A stretch of 64,000 bases of DNA from Anthostomella pinea (GCA_963556695.1 CAUWAG010000003.1:4526001-4590000); one strand, 5' to 3'; counted from the stretch's first letter, positions 11,499-22,374 are shown. The notes: generated by a model from the letters alone, not told the origin. Numbers and translations are program-made.

Positions 11499-13501
11499 AT
11501 GTCGAAAGCCCACAGCGAGTCAGCTGTCTCTTCCAGCAAGGTGGAAGCAGCGAGTCAACCGTTACCTGCCCTCCGACAGGATGTGGGCGCTACGAGCACC
11601 GAATACGAGGAAACGCAGTCGTATCTCCAGGGCGCAAAGCTCTATCTGATCACAGTCGCGTGACCGCCCCCCATACTTCAGTTTCCGTCGCATCTGACTA
11701 ATCAATTCACAGTCTCTGTACATGTCCACTCATCACCAATATCGAGATTCCTATCGTGACGACGGCTTTGGTGGGCATCACAGGCGAGCTCGGGGGCTTC
11801 GACAAGGCTAGTTGGGGCATATCGGCATATATGCTTGGATACACTGGTAAGCTAATCCGGGCCATTGAACGCATCAGGACGCTGAACCCTCTCCTCCTCA
11901 ACGGGCGTACTTGTCATATTCTCCAAACTCAGCGATGTTTTTGGGAGGAAGTTCATCTTGCTGGTTGTTGTGCTCATTTTTACCATCTTCTCTGCCGCCT
12001 GCGGAGCAGCTCAGTCTGTCGAACAGCTGTCAGTAATTCTACTCGTTCTTGAATATTGCTCCCGAGCTAAACATTGGAGTTTATAGGATAGTCTTTCGTT
12101 CGTTCCAAGGTATTGGCGGCGCGGGCAATTTTGCGCTGTGTTCCGTGATCTTCATTGAGCTTGTTCCATCCCACAAGTACGCCTTGTATACAAGCTCTAC
12201 CGCGGCGATCTACTCCTTATCCCTAGCACTTGGACCAATCCTAGGGGGGGCAATCAGTCAATACACCACCTGGAGATGGGTATTCCTGATCAAGTGAGTG
12301 ACTACTTCCAGTCGACTATACTCGAGCCTATGGCTGATAAGCTGGTCCTTGCCGCAGTGTGCCCGTGGCGTTCGTATCGGCGGTCATTATCTTCTTCAGT
12401 ATACCCGACGGGTTTCCGTTCCATGGGAGGCCTCGTAGCGAACGACCCAACGCTGTGCCATTCTTCTCGAAACAAGCTGCTCAGCGCATTGATATCACGG
12501 GTACGATACTGCTGCTGATATCCACCGTGCTGCTTGTAGCCGCGCTACAAGAAGGGGGACTCCGATATCCCTGGAAATCGGGGTTCGTCATAGCTCTGTG
12601 CACTATCTCAGGCCTGGGCTGGATCGCGTTTCTGATCTGGGAGCGGAGCGTCACCCTAGGGTCGACGCTGCAGGAGCCGGTGTTTCCTTGGCGATTTGCT
12701 CAGAACCGAGTGTACATTGGCTTGCTACTGTACGCTATTCTCATTCTCGATTCCTGCGTGAATGATGCTCACATCTCGTAGGAATACGAGTTTCATCGGA
12801 GCCGCTTTCTTTTGCACGACGTTCCAGCTCCCGCAGCGGTTCCAGGTAGTCAACGGCCTCCCACCCATCCAAGCAGGCATCAGATTCCTTCCCTTCACGT
12901 TGGCAGCTCCATTTGGTTCACCCATTAGCCCTGCAATAGCCAAGGTCGCCAAAGTGCCGCCGATCTATCCATTATGATTGCTGCTGTATTTCAGGTCATC
13001 GGTTTTGCGCTTCTTTCAACATTGGCCAGCTCGAAGACGGTCGTCGCCGCTCAATATGGCTATCAAGTTCTCGCAGGCTTTGGTAGCGGCGCGAACATTA
13101 CACTGACCTTGCTGCTCACGCCATTTTGCGTGCAGGAAAGAGACAAAGGTATTGTCCTTGATCCCATCACCCAAGACACAACTGACATGGGTATAGCCGT
13201 CGCCATGGGAACCGTCTCACAGTTTCGAGTTATGGGTGGCGTGATTGGACTTTCGATAGTCACTGCAGCTTTCTACGGCTTAGTTCGGCAGCAACTGGGA
13301 GAGTTGTTATCCCCGCAAGAGCTTACCATGGTGTTACAATCTCCCGGCATGACTGCTACCTTCCCCGCAGATGTTCAAGAAGCTATTCGAGTCACGTTCG
13401 CAGCAGGCTACACGCGGCAGATGAAGATATTGAGTGGACTGGCGGCTGGACAGCTGCCTGCTTCGATTTTGATGTGGCAGAGGGACCAGATCAGGATCTG
13501 A
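11499..13501 (+). pseudogene. 14-TM MFS drug/toxin-efflux type transporter, decayed
   Basis: Read as seven exons: 11499-11659, 11713-11846, 11905-12028, 12087-12293, 12358-12729, 12782-13148, 13197-13501. The product resembles DHA14 (TOXA-like) pumps: TM1 with LTNIEIPIV-type sequence, motif A SDVFGRK, motif C-like LALGPILGGAISQ and the terminal block AMGTVSQFRVMGGVIGL. It would be a plasma-membrane exporter for the neighbouring polyketide pathway (inference from context). Two defects are visible. The expected acceptor before exon 3 reads GG at 11903-11904 instead of AG, with a good pyrimidine tract in front. A one-base frameshift lies near 12970 between VPPIYPL and IAAVFQVIGFALL. All other junctions have matching phases. 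It starts about 65 bp from the PKS remnant, transcribed divergently. Confidence 0.85.
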
Positions 13502-13607
13502 ACGAGGCGCTGCGACGTTGGGGCCGACTTGGCTGCTTGCAGGTGGCAGCAATGGCAGCAGGTGGCGTTTCCCCTCTGCCCCTTTCCAAGTTTTCAGGGC
13601 CACCTGC

Positions 13608-13793
13608 TGTTGAATGGGAGCCGGAAATAGACACCGGAAGACCTCCAGTGGGGCAGAGACGCACAGGGCATCTGACCCAACAAGAAGACAGGTGATCAAT
13701 CTCTGTAGGCTGAAGAAGCAGAGCAGAACAAGAAGAAGAACAGAACAAACACACTTGACAACCTAAATAATCTGAACTCGCTTGAATCTAACA
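13608..13793. mobile_element. Solo LTR, 186 bp
   Basis: It starts TGTTGAATGGG and ends GAATCTAACA (TGTT...AACA termini) and is flanked by a perfect 5-bp duplication CCTGC (13603-13607 and 13794-13798). No coding capacity. It lies about 100 bp beyond the MFS stop codon. Copia-like by short length and TGTTGA start (inference). Confidence 0.8.
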
Positions 13794-14003
13794 CCTGCAG
13801 GCACTGGTAGGGTGATATGGGGTGATGTGGGGCTAGTAATTGGTTGGCAGTTGCGCAATCGGCAAAATCATTAGATTAGGTACAAGCTTCCCTTAGGTAA
13901 TCTGTGAAACTCGAATTGACCAAGCAGGAGGTTGTATTGATGTTATGGTGTCTGGTTTTGTCTTGGTATACAAGTACCCTGCCATCAAATCCTGCTCTCA
14001 ATG

Positions 14004-14940
14004 CTACATGTACTGAAGTGCAGTAGCCCTTTCAATGGCTCTGTTGATAATCTGGACGGCTTCCAAGACAGCCTGCTGGTCTTTGGGCCCCGGTATCTCG
14101 TGGCCCCCATCGTGGATGAAAACGTCTCTCAGATCCGAGCGGCAGAGCTTGCTCAGCCCTGGTCCGAAAGTGGGGTACAGGTTGTCGTTGGCGCCCCAGA
14201 TGTGAGCAGTGGGAATCCCGATTGGCTCGCCATCAGCCTCGAAACCCAACTCCCGCTGCCTGCCCATCTCGGCAGCCGAAGGATCTTCGGGTACGCTGCC
14301 GCAGAAGAATACGGCGCAGCGAAAAACGCCCGGGGGTCGTTGCCCCTCACTGCCCTCACTGCGGGGGCAGGTTGTTTTCTGCAGCCTATGCACTATAGCG
14401 AGGCTGCTAAGCCTGCGCCCTGTGAGAAGGCCATCACACCATCAAACGGCCCTTCCTCATCCACAAGACGCTCGAGATCGTGCAGAGTCTTGACGCGCAA
14501 GTCAAGGGACCCTTGTGGGTGTATTGGAAGAACTCCTCATTCAGGTCGGCAATTGATTCAATACCTGAAATGCCACCCCATAAGCACTGCACGACCAATG
14601 TTGGCGTGTGGGGGTGGGGGCCGCTTCGTTCGGTGTAGCCTGTATGTAGGCTGTAGGCACAAAGGCGGTGGGTGTGGGGATCAATGTTGCTTACTCACCG
14701 GGAGCCATCGGCGCTGGCAAAGGGCCATCAACGAACTCATACGTATGCTGACCACCCAGACCGTAGCGAATAGCGGCTTGGGGAGCCCGGAGATCAGCCT
14801 TGTTCAACATGACCCGTAAAGGCGGGTTACGGTTGCATTGAAGGGTCTGAAAAGAGTGTGGATGCCTACCTGTTTGCATCTCGAATATCTTCTCAGCGGT
14901 CAGGTTGAGAATTCTGCAGCGATAGTCTGGTGCCGCGGGT
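14004..14940 (-). pseudogene. FSH1/LovG-type serine hydrolase (thioesterase) remnant
   Basis: Minus-strand pieces assemble into an FSH1-family alpha/beta hydrolase. An N-terminal piece has IFEMQT, followed by LRAPQAAIRYGLGGQHTYEF and a GTGAGT donor at about 14700. A middle piece has the nucleophile elbow AFSQGAG after DEEGPFDGVM. A C-terminal piece has AVFFCG, PTAHIWGANDNL (acidic residue) and HDGGHEIP (catalytic His). In PKS clusters such enzymes (LovG type) release or edit the polyketide, which fits the neighbouring HR-PKS. Frames do not join: a shift lies near 14510 and a TAG plus shift at about 14395, directly after the Ser motif. It is dead in this assembly. Confidence 0.8.
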
Positions 14941-15758
14941 TTCGGGATTGGGGACGAGAGGAGAGAATCACCTTGCTATTCGTTCCCATTCCGTGCAAGC
15001 ATAGAAAATGCATCGTGATGGGCGATGAAGAAGCGGTGTGGAAACCTGAAAGAGCCGCTGCAATTGACCAAGAAAGCCGTGATGCTGCTAGTAAATTGAC
15101 TCACTCCCGTCAGTGATGCTCAGGGATCATAAAGACCATAATTTATATCTACGTCTCAACCCACCTGCCGGCGAGAGGAAACATCGCAATCTCGATGTGT
15201 CTATCGGTTGGGAGCTTCCGAGTGGACAACTTCACCAATGCGACGCGTCTCGGATGTGGTTGGTGTTTTGTTGCAATGGCTTCAAAGCTATCTTGCAAAG
15301 ACAGTGTCACATTCCAGCTATCCTAGGATCGTGGCTTAGGCCAATGGCAGCATAGCATAGAGATGACGGTAGCAACGACAATGCTGAGTCGGTGCTACGA
15401 TACTATATTCAATGTTGAGATGGTGTCTAGCAAATATACGTAGCCTTGCTGGGCCGCTGGTGTGACAGGTGATGTATGACGTGAGGAGGATGACGGGACG
15501 GCCGAACCGATGTTTCATGCATACGACAGGTACAGGTGCGTTTGGAGAAGTTTGAAAGCCTTGTTGCAACCTGGTGCTGGACGCTTGAAGCACTCACCGA
15601 CGTTGCAATATTGGAGCACAATCTGTGCTACCAAGGGCCAAGGCAAAGGCAAGTGAGTTCTGGCCGCCAATGCTACTACTCTCAACCCTCTAATTTGCTT
15701 TCGTTTTGTACGACGTGTATACGAGCCGCATGTACTTGCACAAACATTTAATACGTCC
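14941..15758. other. Divergent intergenic region between hydrolase and regulator remnants
   Basis: No convincing coding sequence or repeat is seen. It would contain the promoters of both flanking pseudogenes. Confidence 0.5.
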
Positions 15759-17548
15759 ATGCCTTGCGTCTCCAGTTCACCCGTCCCCTCCCGCCCCCTC
15801 CAGAGGCCCGCGCCATGTCATGCATCTCTTCCCTGGCATCAGCTCTACCCATTCATGCTGACTGTTGCCGAGCAAAGAGCATGCCAGCGGTGCAAGACCA
15901 GAAAGCAGAAATCGAGTATGTAGATAAAAAGCTAGAATATAAATACTTTACTGACTTGCCTCCCAGTGTAACGGTTCCAATGCGTGCTCGAGTTACTCCT
16001 CTCTCGCCGTTTTTTGTGAGCATGTCATCCCTCAGAAGCCTATGCCCTTTGACAAGAAGAAGTACATCATCGAGACGCGCGTCGCTGAGTCGGAGACCGG
16101 TTTGGCGACGCAAAGCATGCCGGAACTAAGCCAAGACAAACTCGTGTCGCCAGCAATATAACCTCATCGAGCGTTGAAAAGGAAATAGCTGACCTCAAGG
16201 ACATCAGATCAGTTCACATACGGATGATTCCAGTCCTTCGACTGGCAGGAAGGGATAGACAATCTTGTCTCTGTGCTCCGCAGCTTCTCTTAAGATGCCA
16301 ACCGAGAGGGCTACATGGGCCACGTCATCATGGGGAAACTGTTCAGTTTCCTGGGAAGACATCGACGAACATCAGGAAGCCCATCTCCTCAAGTTCGTCT
16401 GGGCTCCGTGACTATGCGACCGAGAGACCACCCTGACGTCGAGAATTATGCCGAACTCATCGAGGTTATGGAAGTAGCGATTGGCGTGGGTGATTGACTC
16501 ATCAAGGGGTACTTCAAGCATACCGGCACACGCTTTCCAGTCTTGTACTCTGTCTGTCCTCAAAGAATCTATGCGCGGCAAAATTTCCCAAGAATATCCA
16601 CGAGTGCACATTTACCCACCTTGTCCATGCATGTGGCGGTCGTTGCCTCGAGACTGCCGCAGAGTCTGGTGCATTATACGGCAAGAGACACTATGCTGCC
16701 GCAGTGAGGCATCTGGACACAATCCTCGACTACGACGATCAGCGATCCGTGTCTGCACTGATGCTCATGGCAATGTATTGCCTCCGAAACCCGGTTGGAC
16801 CTGGTTCCTGGACGTATGGCCGACTCGCGATAATGGTTGCTATCGCCTTCGGACTTCACCGCAAGATCAGCATCATAAAGCACCAAAACATGGATAGTGA
16901 GATACGCAAGCGTCTATTCTGGGAAACACATGCTTTCGACCGGCAGGTATCGATACCGCTGGGTCGGCCATTCGCCAGCACCGGCAGAGACATCGATGAA
17001 GCAGCGACAGCAAAAGAGTTGGCTGTCATGCCCGAGCTTCGCGGGTACAACTCAGCCCCTGAGGCCAGCACTTCCATGTCTTTGCATATACAGGTCCTCA
17101 GAATTCGCCGAATCGAGTCTGATAACTGTTCAGCTGAATATATGCCGGGTCGACCAAGACTCGGACATTCCCGATAGCATGGTAGATGAGTTCCTGGATC
17201 GCTTGGAGCACTGGAGAAGCATGATTCCCCGTGACGCCGCACGAAAGATAGGTCGATTTGGACGACCAGTGTCCCGCAACTTATAGTCTTGGTTCGCCCT
17301 TACGCTCTCAGGAGGATGAGACCTTTTGGTGCCCGAGTCAGGGCCCTGCAGATACCGAATGCATCACTGCCGCTCGCACTGCCGGCACCGTCTCCAACAT
17401 CTCCAACATACATTACATCACATGACTCCCGGTCTATATGAACGCCCTATATTGAGATCCCCCGCATTCTCCAACCTGGGACCTGCGTCGAGCTACGTTG
17501 CCAAGCATGTCCACTTGCGCAAACCATACCAGATCGAGCTGTTGACAT
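15759..17548 (+). pseudogene. Zn2Cys6 transcription factor remnant (cluster regulator)
   Basis: From ATG 15759 the frame reaches RACQRCKTRKQK, the first half of a Zn2Cys6 zinc cluster. After an intron-like gap ending CCCAG at 15966 comes CNGSNACSSYSSLAVFCEH, where the fifth zinc Cys is replaced by Tyr (TAC, a G-to-A change). The donor side (CGA-GTATGT) does not give a matching phase. Later frames show the fungal-specific TF domain (PF04082 style): GSWTYGRLAIMVAIAFGLHR, RKRLFWETHAFDRQ and SIPLGRPFA. Stops or shifts occur near 16160, 17115 and 17284, before a last recognisable stretch CITAARTAGTVSNI. Probably the pathway-specific activator of the decayed PKS cluster. Confidence 0.85.
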
Positions 17549-17659
17549 AGGTCTGCGTGCCGCTCTCCGCTTCGAAACTAGTCTGGCGACCTGGGGCTTG
17601 GACTAATACCTCGCATTCTTTTAGATGCGGATCGTTGACACGACTGTTCGGGAAAGATG

Positions 17660-17667
17660 TATAAATA
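17660..17667 (+). promoter_or_regulatory. TATA box of the GH43-like gene
   Basis: TATAAATA about 150 bp upstream of the start codon at 17813, in a pyrimidine-rich 5' region. Supported by position only. Confidence 0.45.
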
Positions 17668-17812
17668 TAGGTATTAGCGTCCGGTAGCGTGAAGGCTTTT
17701 CCTTTGTCTCTGTACTTGCGTCCTGGTTGCTTCTCTGCGTGGTCGGCATCTTCTTGTGTTGCGCTCTCATTCTGCAGTGCTACCTAATTGTTGCAGACTT
17801 ACAGACGGAAGT

Positions 17813-19560
17813 ATGAAGCTCACGGTACTGCTGTCGCTTGCTTTGGCGGCTGCGGCGAATGCTGCGTCGCAGACGTTCACGAATACGGGGAGGCTCTTGT
17901 TCGATGTGGATGGGAACCAGCTTGATCTCTATGGAGCCAAGATCAACTGTAAGCTCTGAATTTCTGAAAGCTCAAGGGCTGTATCTGTTAGCTGACATAG
18001 CCTAGACTTCAATGGCTCTTACTACTTCTACGGGAACTCGTTCTCGACCACTGGCGTAGCATTCGGCATCAAATCATACTCCTCTGTTGACCTGGAGCAT
18101 TGGTACGCGAGCCCAAGAGCCTTGCATCTTCTCACCACCTGCTAAGCCCTTCACAGGAAGTACGAAGGCTTCCTGTTCGATCCCTACAGCTCTAATAGTC
18201 CTTGCAACCAGCCCGGCGCCTGCGGAAGGCCGCACATCGTCTACAACAACGCTACCCAGACCTATGTGCTTTGGGCCAACGCCGGCAGCAATGGCTACCA
18301 AGTCGCCACCTCCTCCCAACCGGCAGGCCCCTTCACCTTCCTCCCGGACACGGCGGCCATAGACCCGCAGTTCACCGGCCTGCAGCCCGCCGACTTCGCC
18401 GTAGAGTCTTTTGGCGATCAAGCCTATATCGTCTTCTCCGCTCTCAACTTCGTGGATCCAAGGGCAGGGAGCATCTGGCCGCCGATTTTCCAGACGATGC
18501 ATATCAGCGAGTTGACGGCCGACTTCACGAACACAACGCAAGTCAGCTACCCCATTAGTTCAAATGCCACGGATCTCATTGATCAGGAACCGGAGAGCCA
18601 GGACATCTTCATGCGTGACGGCATGGTCTACGTTGGTGCGGGCAATACCTGCGGATACTGCAACGGCACTGTAGGTCTCGTGTACCGCTCTTCGAGCATC
18701 CAGGGCCCGTGGGAGCGCCAGATCATTGCGGGATACTCATGCAACGGGCAATTGGAGGGCGTGCTGCCGTTGACGGACCCGACGTCGGGTGAGGTGACGG
18801 AGGTGTGGCATTCCACATCAGTTCCCGGTGGACCGAGGGTGGGATTCGGTGGACATATCTTCCAGCCCCTGACGTTTAACTCGGATGGCTCGGTGGAGGA
18901 TTTGGATTGCGCGGCGACTGCGAAGTTCGAGGTCAACTTCCAGGAGGGGACGCAGGAGGTAGCTACGGGCGCTGCTACAATGGCTGGGGATAAGACGCCG
19001 TTGGACGCAGCTGTAAGACACCCGTCCAAAGGCCCACGACGTGAAGTTTTCTCTCGCTGACAGGTTTCGTAATGCAGTACACACCCGTCTGCGACTCAGA
19101 CTCCTTCGACCTCTTCCAGACCTGGACCGCCAGCCAATCCGGCACCCTCACCAATGTCTCTGTGAACATTGCCGGCGCCGGCATCCAAGCCGTGCCCCTT
19201 ACCCTCACAGTCTTCAAATTCGACAGCTACGCCGACTTGATCGCTCCTGAGTACAAGTACACCGCGATGGGCAACGTTTCCTACACCGGCAGCACTCTCA
19301 GCTTCGTCTTTAACACCACCAGTGTGCCTATCACATCGAATGCTACGGTCGGCAAGGGCGATTTGCTCGGTCTGGCGATTACGGGGCCGGATTTCGCGCC
19401 GTACTGTCATCTGGAGTATGATACCGCGAAGAACTCCTCAGACTTTGTGCTGTATCAGCGTGGTGCGGGGCAGAACTCTTGGCGTGGACTGCAGGGCAAG
19501 ACATCAGTCGTGTACGAGAGGGTCGGGAAGAGCGTAAAGATGTTCGCGACATATGCGTGA
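17813..19560 (+). CDS. Secreted GH43-like beta-propeller glycosidase
   Basis: Four exons (17813-17948, 18006-18102, 18157-19012, 19078-19560) with matching phases give 523 residues. Residues 1-20 (MKLTVLLSLALAAAANAAS) are a signal peptide. The N-terminal two thirds reads like GH43 subfamily-24 (exo-beta-1,3-galactanase-like) propellers: LYGAKINYFNGSYYFYGNSF, the SVDLEHW blade motif, RPHIVYNNATQTYVLWANA, and ESQDIFMRDGMVYV. About 160 C-terminal residues form a separate beta-rich region with several NxT/S sites. The enzyme would act outside the cell on plant or fungal galactans (inference). All junctions are canonical GT-AG and no lesion is seen, in contrast to both neighbours. A different GH43 or GH-J clan activity is possible. 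Confidence 0.8.
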
Positions 19561-19820
19561 GTGGGCAGGGCATCGTGAGCTTGTAAGTTTGCCTTTGTGG
19601 ACCGTAGGGCTGGCTTGGATGCTTTGGAGTTCTTGTTCGTCCGGTCAAGCTGGTCGGCGTGCAGGTACTTGATGGAGATGCCTTTTCTATCGCAGACGTA
19701 CAGCTTCCAGTCCTGGCGCTGATGAGCTTGCCTCTCTCAAAAACATGACTTTAATCGACCGACTGGTTACACCTAGGATTCAGGTAACTAAGCGGTCATG
19801 CTTCTATGTAGCTACTGTTG

Positions 19821-20382
19821 TTGTTTGTTTGTTTGTTTTGTATTTAACGTGGGGGGTAGCTCCTCAGTAGTGCAAACCACGCCTCCCAGAGCCATTGCAT
19901 CGTAAGGTTGTAGAGGTGTCAAATTAGATACATTCAGATCCGCGCACAAGCCTATCCTCGCTGTAGCGGTACCAATCTGGAGTGTTCAGATAGTTTTAGT
20001 CAATACCCAAGCACGATTCCGTCAGAAAAACCTCCTATCTAGTGACAAAGCAACCCAGTGAACCTCAGTTCTCTGGTGTACATATCGTTCCAATAGCCGT
20101 TCGATACATGTCACATTGGTGGGTGAAATAGGTGTTTGTTATCTGCTGGCGAGGGAAACCACAAGGGGGAAAACCTCGCAGGAGTAGGTATTATGGAGAC
20201 AAGCTGCTTGGCTATCGGGCTCTGTAATAAGGGGCCTCTCCACTGTCGTATGCTGGTTGTCGACTCGCACAAGCCGGGTCAGAAGGGGGCCATAGCAAGA
20301 TTCGAACCCACTTGTTCTCGTCGCCCACCGCACAAACGAGAACACAACCAGGCGCATTTGACCATTGCGCCATACGGCCGTT
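19821..20382 (-). mobile_element. tRNA-derived SINE, full copy 1
   Basis: Minus orientation: the head near 20382 starts GGCCGTATGGCGC and the tail at 19821 consists of (CAAA)n-type repeats. Flanked by a perfect 10-bp duplication GCTACTGTTG. It is colinear over about 500 bp with copy 2, including the tRNA-like head with a GGTTCGAATCT-type B box and the CCACGTTAAATACAAAACAAAC tail block. Confidence 0.88.
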
Positions 20383-20387
20383 GCTAC

Positions 20388-20612
20388 TGTTGGATATCAT
20401 AGCAGGTCCAGACGAGGCCTTCGGGGCTGAATGCGCTAATGGGTTTGGTTTGAGGGCAGTCAGCCGACCCTCAGGCCACCAGGATTCTGGCACCATTATC
20501 GTATGATGATCTGGTCACTCTGATGGCACACCTGTACATATATATGGGGGCTTCTCCCCCAGAGATCTTCTTCTCTTTTCCTTTCAATACCAGAACGGCT
20601 TGAAATCTCACA
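20388..20612 (+). mobile_element. Solo LTR (Copia-like), 225 bp
   Basis: It starts TGTTGGATATC (a start common in Copia LTRs) and ends GAAATCTCACA. GCTAC lies on both sides (20383-20387; 20613-20617, the latter interrupted after GCTA by the Tc1/mariner element). A TATATAT box sits near 20538 and a pyrimidine-rich stretch follows. No internal region. Confidence 0.82.
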
Positions 20613-20739
20613 GCTACACTGACCCTCCAAAAGTCTCCGAGCATCCATCACGCTAGTTTCAGAACGTGTCTACGCGCTCGCGACCCCCTTCCTTTTTCAT
20701 ATTTTATTTACTCAATACCAAAACGATTGATTTTAAAAA

Positions 20740-22374
20740 AGTTAGTAGAATTCTGACCTCAAATCGCGGGCCAAACCAGGAATTTACTTCCGAAGCTCGT
20801 ACAGCTATTATGGCTGGCAGGGCGGCAGGCGCAAGGCGCGACAATGTCGCGAGCACGTTCCATCTGGATCAGCCTCAAATCGTGACCGACATTATCAACA
20901 CTACTAGAGAGCATAATACCACGGTCTCTCGACCTCGAGAGGGAGCCACAAAGACTCTAAACAAGCGTAAAGAAACTCAGCTAGTTAAAATGGCACAAAA
21001 GTACCCTAAGATTATCTACAAAAAGCTCAAGAAAGAGAGCAGGGTCCTCTATTCCTATACCATTATTAAGCGCGTTCTTCGTGCTTATGGGCTTCACAAA
21101 TAGAAGGCAGTGAAGCAGATCGAGCTTATGGAAGATGACGCACGAGAGAGGCTCGCTTTTTGTAATAAATACGACTCTCCGGAGGCTCTGGAGGAGCTGA
21201 TGCGAACGCTCTTCTCAGACAAAGTCATGGTCCAGAATTCACCCGATAATCCGGGCGATTGGGTGATCCACCTCTCTTCTGAACGTTACAGGCAGGATCT
21301 TATGAACCCTCAGAGCCATGAGAGACCCTGTATCTCCATTATGTATTGGGCTTTAATTTGGTTACGCGGCAGAGAAGGTGGCCTAGGCAAAATCATTTTT
21401 TGCGAGCCGATAAGGATGCTCCTCGCAGAGGAGTATCTTCAGCTTCATACCAAGATGTCCTCGAGGAAGGGCTCCTTCTGTTCTACGAGGTTGGGGATCC
21501 TTTTATGCAATATAATGCTCACATCCATCGATTTGGAGGCACTCCAGAGTGGCTAGAGGAGCACGGCATCTGGTCGATCGACTGGCCTATTCACAGCCCT
21601 GATTTGAACCCCGGCCGTATGGCGCAATGGTCAAATGCGCCTGGTTGTGTTCTCGTTTGTGCGGTGGGCGACGAGAACAAGTGGGTTCGAATCCTGCTAT
21701 GGCCCCCTTCTGACCCGGCTTGTGCGAGTCGACAACCAGCACACGACAGTAGAGAGGCCCCTTATCGCAGAGCCCGATAACCAAACAGCTTGTCTCCACA
21801 ATACCCACTCCTGTGAGGTTTTTCCCCTTGTGGTTTCTCTTGCCAGCAGATAACAAATACTTATTTCACCCACCAATGCGACATATATCGAACGGCTACT
21901 GGAACGATATGTACGCCAGAGGACTGAGGTTCACTGGGTCGCTTTGTCACTGGATAGGAGGTTTTTCTGACGGAATCGTGCTTGGGTATTGACTAAAACC
22001 ATCTGGTCACTCCAGGTTGGTACCGCTACAGCGAGGATAGGCTCGTGCGCGGATCTGAATGTATCTAGACTGACACCTCTACAACCTTACGATGCAATGG
22101 TTCTGGGAGGCGTGGTTTGCCCTATGGAGGGACTGCACCTACGATAAATACAATCAATGATTTGAGCCCGATCGAGCACATTTAGGCACTTCTGAAGAAG
22201 CAGATATAGAGAATCGAGCCTGGTTTCGCTAATTTGAAGGCTAATATTACCCATAAGGCATATGCCAGAGAGTTAATTAAAAGGGCGTGGTCAGAGATCG
22301 ATCCTGAGGACGTACGCGTTCTCATCGAATCGCTCAGCAACCGAATCGCCGCAGTAAAAAGAGTAGGTAGCTGA
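20740..22374 (+). pseudogene. Tc1/mariner transposase, interrupted
   Basis: An N-terminal helix-turn-helix region (EARTAIMAGRAAGARRDNVA, then KTLNKRKETQLVKMAQKYP) is followed by a stop at 21101-21103. A DDE core in shifting frames follows: FMQYNAHIHRF, WPIHSPDLNP, then after the SINE (from 22159) SPIEHI and NPxxARELIKRAW-like sequence to TGA at 22372. In the family the motif is QDNAxxH; here the catalytic Asp position reads Tyr. Stop codons, frameshifts and the SINE make the enzyme inactive, so the copy can only move in trans. Confidence 0.85.
21612..22158 (+). mobile_element. tRNA-derived SINE, full copy 2, inside the transposase
   Basis: The head (21612-21702) is tRNA-like: seven acceptor pairs between GGCCGTA and TATGGCC, an A box at about 21620-21631 and a B box GGTTCGAATCC at 21684-21694. 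The anticodon arm is replaced by a long GTTCTCGT...ACGAGAAC hairpin. The body continues to an A-rich end ATAAATACAATCA. The duplication GATTTGAACCC/GATTTGAGCCC (21601-21611, 22159-22169) has one mismatch. It interrupts the transposase between the DLNP and IEH parts of its third catalytic motif. Confidence 0.88.

Noticed and set aside
12940..12995. Explaining the MFS frameshift near 12970 by an intron (GTCGCC...TTTCAG)
   Set aside because: A 50-bp intron would keep the frame but remove a conserved stretch of about 16 residues in a membrane segment, and the donor is poor; a single-base shift is simpler.
13149..13196. In-frame read-through instead of an intron in the last part of the MFS gene
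   Set aside because: The 48-bp segment has GTATTG and GTATAG borders and inserts residues in the middle of a block that is continuous in related pumps, so it is taken as an intron although it lacks a stop.
20295..20382. tRNA gene on the minus strand (and its twin at 21612-21702, plus strand)
   Set aside because: A and B boxes and acceptor pairing are good, but the anticodon arm is replaced by a long hairpin, and both copies continue into the same 450-bp body with A-rich tail and target duplications. They are SINE heads, not tRNA genes.
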